Assembly (NCBI GenBank): GCA_947381965.1
Contig: CANCXX010000003.1
Span: 1 to 64,000 of the forward strand
Direction: 5' to 3'
DNA: 64,000 nt
DNA from: an uncultured bacterium
GTDB taxonomy: Bacteria; Bacillota; Clostridia; Lachnospirales; Lachnospiraceae
Shown: positions 58,900-64,000 of the stretch, piece by piece
Layout of the letters: every line of letters starts with the position of its first letter
Position numbering within the stretch: the first letter of the stretch is position 1
The notes under the pieces: generated by a model
The model's database searches: none
What the model was told of the DNA's origin: nothing
What the model saw: only the letters and a program-made list of their open reading frames with translations
Position numbers and translations under genes: made by a program

Positions 58900-59376
58900 T
58901 TAGTTTTTTACCTGCCGGCCTTCATGATTCATGTGGTAATTTTCTTTATAAATCAGTTCGGAAACGGGAACGAATATGTAACCTTCATTTTTTAATGTAG
59001 CAATAAGAGTATCCAGCGCCTGTGCCGTATACTTTGCTCCATTATGACAAAGTATGATTGATCCGTTTCCAAGATGCTTATGCTGGGTCACTGTTTTAAT
59101 AATGGAATCCACGCCGTAGTCTTTCCAGTCAAGAGAATCCACATCCCACTGGATCGTTAGATAACCGCAGTCTTTTGCCACTTCCACCACCGCATTGTCA
59201 TAATCCCCATAAGGCGGCCGGAACAGAAACATTTCATAGCCTGTCAGTTCCTGTACTTTGGTATGGACCTTCATAAGTTCTTCTTTTTTTTCATCATCAG
59301 AAAGCTGGCTCATGTTTTTATGGTTTTCACTATGGTTTCCCAAGTCATGGCCTGCTTGTGTGCTGATAATGACACT
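58900..59376 (-). pseudogene. Polysaccharide deacetylase, 5' deleted
   Basis: Encodes the C-terminal two thirds of a NodB-homology domain: GHDLGNHSENHKNM with the metal-binding HxxxH, FRPPYGDYD, WDVDSLDWKDYG and ILCHNGAKYT. The part with the catalytic base (TFDD-type motif), the signal or membrane anchor and the start are missing. The fragment begins immediately after, and in the same frame as, the permease stop codon at 59377, so a deletion appears to have joined the two genes. Confidence 0.85.
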
Positions 59377-60306
59377 TTAACCTTTTACTGCTCCCATTGC
59401 AATTCCCTGTGTAAAGTATTTCTGGAAAGCAATGAATATAGCAATAATCGGAACCGCTGCCAAAGAAGCTCCTGCCATAATCAGACCAAAGTCCGTAGAG
59501 TTTTCTGCCTGCAGTTTTGCTATACCAAGAGAAATCGTCAGCTTGCTGGTGCTGTTTAACATAATCAACTGCATAAAATAATCATTCCAGCTGTTAATAA
59601 AGGTAAAGATTGCCAGTGCCCCAATCCCCGGTTTAATCATCGGTATTACAATGTTAATAAAAGTCTTTGCTTCCCCTGCGCCATCAATTCTTGCTGCCTC
59701 CAGCATTTCACCCGGAACGCCTTCTGAAAACTGCTTCATCAAAAATACGCCAAAGGGCCACCCTACCGTAGGGAAAATTACCGCCCATATGGTATTGTAT
59801 AAAGAAAGGGCTGACATTTCCCGCAGCAGTGGAATTAAGATAACCTGCTTAGGCAGAGCCATTGCACACACAATTAAAGTAAACAATAAATGCTGTCCTT
59901 TAAAACGCTTCTTTGCCAGCGCGTATCCTGCCATTGCCGCTGTAATACAGGTAAGTATCATTGCCATAACTGACATAAATACTGTATTGAGCAACCACCG
60001 GATTGCCGCAGGCACTACAGGGCCGGCCGAAAAGATAATCGGTTTGCCGTCTGCTGAAAACTTGCTGCTAAAGGGAATTCCAAGCTCCCATAGGGGCGCT
60101 GTCTGCCGACTGAACAGCTTCTTAAAATTGTCAAGCACCCATTCCTTCGGAAACCAGTCCGGGCTTGTTGCATTGATGGATGCCGCCGTCTTAAACGCTC
60201 CCGTCACAATCCAATATAGAGGAAAAGCAAACAGAATTGCAAGAATCACCAATATAACCAATGATATTATTTTATAAATACCTGTTCGTTTTATACCTGA
60301 ATCCAT
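59377..60306 (-). CDS. Carbohydrate ABC transporter permease, MalG type
   Basis: 309 residues, six helices; start ISLVILVILAILFAFPLYWIV and the EAA loop EAARIDGAGEAKTFINIVIP, typical for the inner subunit that follows the MalF type. It ends AMGAVKG, the normal end for this family, so the gene is intact despite the deletion directly after it. AGGAGG precedes the ATG. Confidence 0.93.
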   Translation of the reverse strand: MDSGIKRTGIYKIISLVILVILAILFAFPLYWIVTGAFKTAASINATSPDWFPKEWVLDNFKKLFSRQTAPLWELGIPFSSKFSADGKPIIFSAGPVVPAAIRWLLNTVFMSVMAMILTCITAAMAGYALAKKRFKGQHLLFTLIVCAMALPKQVILIPLLREMSALSLYNTIWAVIFPTVGWPFGVFLMKQFSEGVPGEMLEAARIDGAGEAKTFINIVIPMIKPGIGALAIFTFINSWNDYFMQLIMLNSTSKLTISLGIAKLQAENSTDFGLIMAGASLAAVPIIAIFIAFQKYFTQGIAMGAVKG

Positions 60307-60317
60307 ACTTCCACCTC

Positions 60318-61229
60318 CTATTTTTCCTTGGCCAGCTTAAACTGTACAGCGGAAAGGAGAGCAATGAAGATTGCCAGAACCACGCCCATTGCGTTTCCAT
60401 AACCATAACGGTAAAGCTTAAATGCTGTATAGTAAATATAGTACATAACAGTATCCGTACTATGGTTCGGCCCGCCGGAAGTCAGCAGCTGAATCAGCGC
60501 AAAACACTGGAAACTGTTTATTGTAGTTATTACCAGGATATACAAAGTTGTGGGCATAATCAGCGGCCACTTAATTTTCCAGAACTGCTGCAAATGAGTG
60601 GCCCCGTCCACCTCGGAGGCTTCTACTAAAGATGTATCCACATTGCCCAGCGCAGATACATATAACACAATTGGCTGTCCTACAGAGGTTGTAAGCAGGA
60701 TAAGAATAATACACCACAAAGCATATTTCTCATCCCCCAGCCAGTTTATATTCTTATCAATTAACCCAAGTCCTTTTCCCACATAATTAAAAATACCGTA
60801 ATAATTATTGAACATCCACTTCCACACTACTGTAACAGCTACCGAACCAGTAACCACCGGCAAATAGAATACACAGCGGAAAGTTGATAGGATAGGACCC
60901 CTTAATCTATAGATAACGGCTGACACCCACAGCGAGAAAATACATACCACCGGCACCGAAACGATAACTATAACAAATGTATTTTTCAGGGAACGAATAA
61001 AAATCTGATCTTTCCAAAGTTCCGCATAATTTTGGAATCCTATAAAAACGTCTTTTGTATCTTTTCCCATCGTAGAATCAAAAAAACTTGTGTAGATACA
61101 TAAAATCATAGGGATTACAACAAACCCTATAAAGAAAACCATATTCGGCAGAAGGAAGAGATAAGCTGAGCGTGTTTCCCGACGCACCAGCACTTTGCTT
61201 CTGCTTGAAAGGTTGGATGATTTTGCCAT
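60318..61229 (-). CDS. Carbohydrate ABC transporter permease, MalF type
   Basis: 303 residues, six helices; AYLFLLPNMVFFIGFVVIP at the start and the EAA loop EASEVDGATHLQQFWKIKWP. It pairs with the MalG-type permease 11 bases downstream. GGAGAGG supports ATG 61229; a GTG at 61238 is an alternative. Confidence 0.92.
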   Translation of the reverse strand: MAKSSNLSSRSKVLVRRETRSAYLFLLPNMVFFIGFVVIPMILCIYTSFFDSTMGKDTKDVFIGFQNYAELWKDQIFIRSLKNTFVIVIVSVPVVCIFSLWVSAVIYRLRGPILSTFRCVFYLPVVTGSVAVTVVWKWMFNNYYGIFNYVGKGLGLIDKNINWLGDEKYALWCIILILLTTSVGQPIVLYVSALGNVDTSLVEASEVDGATHLQQFWKIKWPLIMPTTLYILVITTINSFQCFALIQLLTSGGPNHSTDTVMYYIYYTAFKLYRYGYGNAMGVVLAIFIALLSAVQFKLAKEK

Positions 61230-61299
61230 GAACCGCACCCCTCTCCTTCACTTATTCTACACAGGAAGGGACTATTCCCCAACTATGGATAAGAGTATT

Positions 61300-61339
61300 C
61301 TGGCAGCCGCCGGGGATTGCCTCCCCGGTCCGCTGCCAG
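61300..61339 (-). other. Strong hairpin between binding-protein and permease genes
   Basis: CTGGCAGC and GCTGCCAG outside, CCGGGG and CCCCGG inside. It has no T-run. Such stems often protect the upstream mRNA or cause partial termination, giving more binding protein than permease. Confidence 0.65.
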
Positions 61340-61352
61340 TATGAGTCATTCA

Positions 61353-62792
61353 TTAGTTTCCTGCATTTGCCGCCGCATTTGCATTTGTTACAAAGGTTCC
61401 CACTTCTGTTGCCACATCTCCGCCTGTACCAATACGCTGTAACATATTCCACCATTCTGTACGCGCTTCTGCCCAGCCCGGAACTACCTGATAGTAGTCA
61501 CCCATGGAAGGCATAAAGTAGGTAGAAAATACATTCATGGTATCTGCTGTTTCCATTCCGTCATAAATACCTGTCAGGGTAGGACGAACCGGGAAATAAG
61601 TAGAAGCTTTTACGCTTTCATTTACCTGGTCAGGATCGTTACAGATAAAGTCAACAAAAGTCTTTGCTGCATCTATCTTAGCCTGATCGCCGTTATCAAA
61701 AATACCAAAGCCCCAGATACCGCCGCACAGCTCTGTCTTTCCATCGTCAGAAGGGAAGAGCATAGGAAGGATGGTATCCCCATTGTTGGTTGTGCCTGCA
61801 GCTGCATTGTCTGAATTGGTCTGCTGTGCTGCATTCCAGCAGAAGGACATTGCCAAAGTTCCGTTACGGAATAATGTAATTTCTTCTCCGCCGTTGATGG
61901 AAGCGTCAAAGTTAATTCCGTCCTGTGCATATAAGGTTTCAAGCGCCTTAATGTTTTCCGGCGTGTCAGCAGTATATGCTGTGTGCTCTGCGTTTGTAAA
62001 GGTGCTGCTGTACAGGTTGTTGATGATTGCTCTTGTACCCTGATCGCCGCCCTGTCCTGAACAGTAAATAGCAGCTACATTTTCATGTCCTGAATCATAC
62101 ACTGCCTGAACTGCCTTCAGGAAGTTTTCTGTGGTCCATGTGTGATTTTCAGCATCCAGATACTGCATTGCATCTGCTGCCTCAAAAATGTTCTGGTTGA
62201 TGGCCATACAATGTGCTACCATGCACAGAGGATATTCATAATATTTGCCATCAGAAGATTTGCAGGCAGCTTCTACAGAGTCATAAATTTCCCCGCCTGC
62301 TTCTGTTGCGAAGAGATCGGATAAATCTACCATAAGTCCTCTTGCGCCCCAGTTTGCTACCAGACGTTCCGGTCCTTCCATAACAATATCAGGAGCCTGC
62401 CCGCCTTCGATTGCCGTATTTACCTGATCATCACCATTGGTATAATCAAGGTACTCCACAGTTACGGTAACTCCCGGATATTTCTCATTAAAGCTTGCAA
62501 TCAGACTGTCAACCGTTGCGGAGTCTCCCCAGTTTCCGATAGGATAGGTCCATAAGGTAATGGATGCGCTTAAATCTGACGTAGCGCCATCTGTACTGTC
62601 TGCTTCCGTGCTGTCTGCTTCCGCACTGTCTTCTGCTGTATCGTCAGCAGGCGCTTCCGGTTCTGCAGGAGTCTCTTCCTTTTGTGCCGGAGCCTCTTCC
62701 TTGGGTTCCGGAGAACCGCCGCATGCTGCCAAAGACAGCACCAGAGCCATGGAAAGACCCAGAGCCATGATTTTTTTTGTCACCTTTTTCAT
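61353..62792 (-). CDS. Sugar-binding lipoprotein of an ABC transporter
   Basis: 479 residues. Signal peptide MKKVTKKIMALGLSMALVLS with lipobox SLAACGG, an acidic Glu/Asp/Ala-rich linker of about 60 residues, then a family 1 solute-binding fold (ITLWTYPIGNW, FNEKYPGVTVTVEYLDYTNG, GGQAPDIVMEGPE, VPGWAEARTEWW). It should capture an oligosaccharide or sugar at the surface. ATG 62792 lies nine bases after AAGGAG. The long acidic linker probably spans the cell wall. Confidence 0.93.
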   Translation of the reverse strand: MKKVTKKIMALGLSMALVLSLAACGGSPEPKEEAPAQKEETPAEPEAPADDTAEDSAEADSTEADSTDGATSDLSASITLWTYPIGNWGDSATVDSLIASFNEKYPGVTVTVEYLDYTNGDDQVNTAIEGGQAPDIVMEGPERLVANWGARGLMVDLSDLFATEAGGEIYDSVEAACKSSDGKYYEYPLCMVAHCMAINQNIFEAADAMQYLDAENHTWTTENFLKAVQAVYDSGHENVAAIYCSGQGGDQGTRAIINNLYSSTFTNAEHTAYTADTPENIKALETLYAQDGINFDASINGGEEITLFRNGTLAMSFCWNAAQQTNSDNAAAGTTNNGDTILPMLFPSDDGKTELCGGIWGFGIFDNGDQAKIDAAKTFVDFICNDPDQVNESVKASTYFPVRPTLTGIYDGMETADTMNVFSTYFMPSMGDYYQVVPGWAEARTEWWNMLQRIGTGGDVATEVGTFVTNANAAANAGN

Positions 62793-62900
62793 AAGTTTCA
62801 TCTCCTTTAATTTATTTATTTTTTCAGACAGCCCCGCATATACAAAAGCCATCTGTAAAAACCATACTTTGTCCGTTACTGTTTTACGCCCGGCCCACTT

Positions 62901-63563
62901 TTATCCAAGCTCTTCTTCCTCCCCTTCATCCGTCTGCATCAGAACCGCTATTTCTTCCTCAGTCAGATATTTGGGGAAGATGCGCTCTAAGAACAGAGAA
63001 GATAAAAGCGCCGTAAGTACTGGCGTAAACAAAACCGGCCACCATTGTTCGATGGTAAATACCATCATTTCCACTGTCAGCATGACAATGATTACTGTAG
63101 AGGGAAGATGTCGCAGCGCCATAATAAAAGCTGTCCGCAACAGCCCGCCTGTATGAAACGCAAACCGTCCCATGAGAGGAAATAAGTAACAGAAAACACC
63201 GGCCGGAACCAGAAGAACCACATAATACGCCATATACATAACCACCCCTGCAGGTGTGGAAATATTATTTGCCATCACATTATATCCCCAGGCAAAAAAC
63301 AGCGCGGCAGGCAGGCAAAGCAGCGTAACAGGTATGCCCTGTTTCAAATTGTCTATAAAAGCCCGAAGGTACATTCCAAACGCTTCATCCTTTTTATGAC
63401 GGAAGGTTTTTACCACTGTATAATAAAGCGCCGCCGTTGCCGGACCGATTGTCACAACAGGCAGACTAAAAAGCGCCCATAGCAGGGACAGCCCCACCAA
63501 ATCCACCCCTTTGGATAAAATGCGGAAAAACAGATTTTCCGGGTTAAAAATATCCTGCCACAT
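62901..63563 (-). CDS. YesL-like membrane protein (DUF624)
   Basis: 220 residues, about five helices; FNPENLFFRILSKGVDLVGL and LPVVTIGPATAALYYTVVKT are the DUF624 signature. Such proteins accompany sugar ABC transporters of this type; their role is unclear. GGGG precedes the ATG. It lies between the RpiR regulator and the binding protein. Confidence 0.9.
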   Translation of the reverse strand: MWQDIFNPENLFFRILSKGVDLVGLSLLWALFSLPVVTIGPATAALYYTVVKTFRHKKDEAFGMYLRAFIDNLKQGIPVTLLCLPAALFFAWGYNVMANNISTPAGVVMYMAYYVVLLVPAGVFCYLFPLMGRFAFHTGGLLRTAFIMALRHLPSTVIIVMLTVEMMVFTIEQWWPVLFTPVLTALLSSLFLERIFPKYLTEEEIAVLMQTDEGEEEELG

Positions 63564-63583
63564 TTACGCCACCCCTTTTCCTG

Positions 63584-64000
63584 TCATCTCCCATTTTCCT
63601 GCAGGCTGCCTGCACTAAGCGCCCGAAGGGTATCATCGTACATCTGCGCTTTTTCATACTTGTCATTACTGATATAAAAGTTATAAATCGTATCTATCAT
63701 AACCAGAATCGGAAACTGCGGCGATATCACATTGCCATGGTTTAAGTAACTTAAAGAAGCCACAAGTACCACTTCGCTGCAGAAATCCGTATAAATATCC
63801 TTGTCATTTGCTGTAAAAATTACGGTCTTTGCTCCCTTTTTATGAGCCTCCCGCAAAAGATACAACACCTCTTTTGTTTCCCCGCTTAAGGTAAACCCGC
63901 ATACCAGGCTTTGTCTGTTAAGAAACACTGCCTGCATACGCATCCTGTCCGTATCCTGCAGGGAGTCTATATCCACGCCGATACGCATAAACCGGCTTTC
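63584..64000 (-). CDS. RpiR/MurR-family regulator, SIS-domain part only
   Basis: The frame is open to the window edge. What is visible is the sugar-phosphate isomerase (SIS) domain: CGFTLSGETKEVLYLLREAH, KKGAKTVIFTANDK and a C-terminal helix. The preceding residues SRFMRIGVDIDSLQDT are typical for RpiR regulators. The N-terminal helix-turn-helix lies outside. It is the likely regulator of the sugar transporter genes that follow. Confidence 0.85.
   Translation of the reverse strand, partial: ESRFMRIGVDIDSLQDTDRMRMQAVFLNRQSLVCGFTLSGETKEVLYLLREAHKKGAKTVIFTANDKDIYTDFCSEVVLVASLSYLNHGNVISPQFPILVMIDTIYNFYISNDKYEKAQMYDDTLRALSAGSLQENGR

Noticed and set aside
1-64000. CRISPR array or cas genes
   Set aside because: No regularly spaced identical repeats with unique spacers, and no cas-like frames. 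The repeats seen are palindromic and irregularly spaced.

Overview
The window looks like chromosome of a gut-type Lachnospiraceae (Bacillota, Clostridia). The signs are moderate GC content, strong GGAGG-type ribosome binding sites, ECF vitamin transporters under FMN and cobalamin riboswitches, a Smr-less MutS2-like protein, a neighbouring gene pair resembling DUF6323/DUF6179, and many short palindromic repeats at gene edges. I cannot name the genus from sequence alone.

Layout. 0-7.1 kb, minus strand: a partial tRNA-Ser at the edge, then one long operon read leftwards (tsaE, tsaB, rimI, a zinc-ribbon protein, RNase Z, a membrane-anchored protein, tsaD, ispD, a small ppGpp synthetase). It combines tRNA t6A synthesis, tRNA 3' maturation, isoprenoid synthesis and the stringent response. 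7.1-10.9 kb: a MacB-type efflux set (ATPase, adaptor, permease) behind a promoter with two direct operator-like repeats. 11-15.2 kb: an ABC-2 type exporter (ATPase plus two DUF990-type permeases) headed by a LytTR regulator and a long hairpin-rich leader. 15.3-17 kb: the DUF6323/DUF6179-like pair. 17-18.4 kb: a probable cobalamin ECF S-component and DUF4430 lipoprotein behind a cobalamin riboswitch. 18.4-22.2 kb: an S24-type repressor lacking its catalytic serine, a vWA lipoprotein, and ribU with its FMN riboswitch. 22.3-22.5 kb: a candidate type I toxin with antisense RNA. 22.6-23.2 and 32.5-33.0 kb: two small cassette-like inserts sharing the same ends. 23.2-32 kb: a MacB-like single subunit, proB, a corrinoid-protein reductive activator, an rRNA methyltransferase, trkA/trkH potassium uptake and trpS. 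33-42.3 kb: two unknown proteins, a MarR/MATE efflux unit with clear operators, a second DUF990-type ABC exporter, a MutS2-like protein and an unclassified structured RNA. 42.3-53 kb: an accessory region full of decayed genes (frameshifted methyltransferase and acetyltransferase, recombinase, transposase, YhcG and hydrolase fragments), a ParE/Phd toxin-antitoxin pair, MITEs, and a fusion of an XRE domain with a phosphotransferase. 53-58.8 kb: an AraC regulator divergent from a heterodimeric ABC exporter, then a Uma2 nuclease. 58.9-64 kb, minus strand: RpiR (partial), YesL-like protein, sugar-binding lipoprotein, two sugar permeases, and a 5'-deleted polysaccharide deacetylase.

The most distinctive theme is that several unrelated dispersed repeat families sit exactly on gene boundaries and supply translation signals. 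One family provides the ribosome binding site of four genes. Another encodes the same C-terminal tail on two unrelated proteins. The stop codons of trpS, marR and trkH lie in the tips of two further families. A 215-bp MITE with a perfect 13-bp target duplication is another strong observation. Starts were moved inward from the longest frame wherever a clear ribosome binding site supported it.
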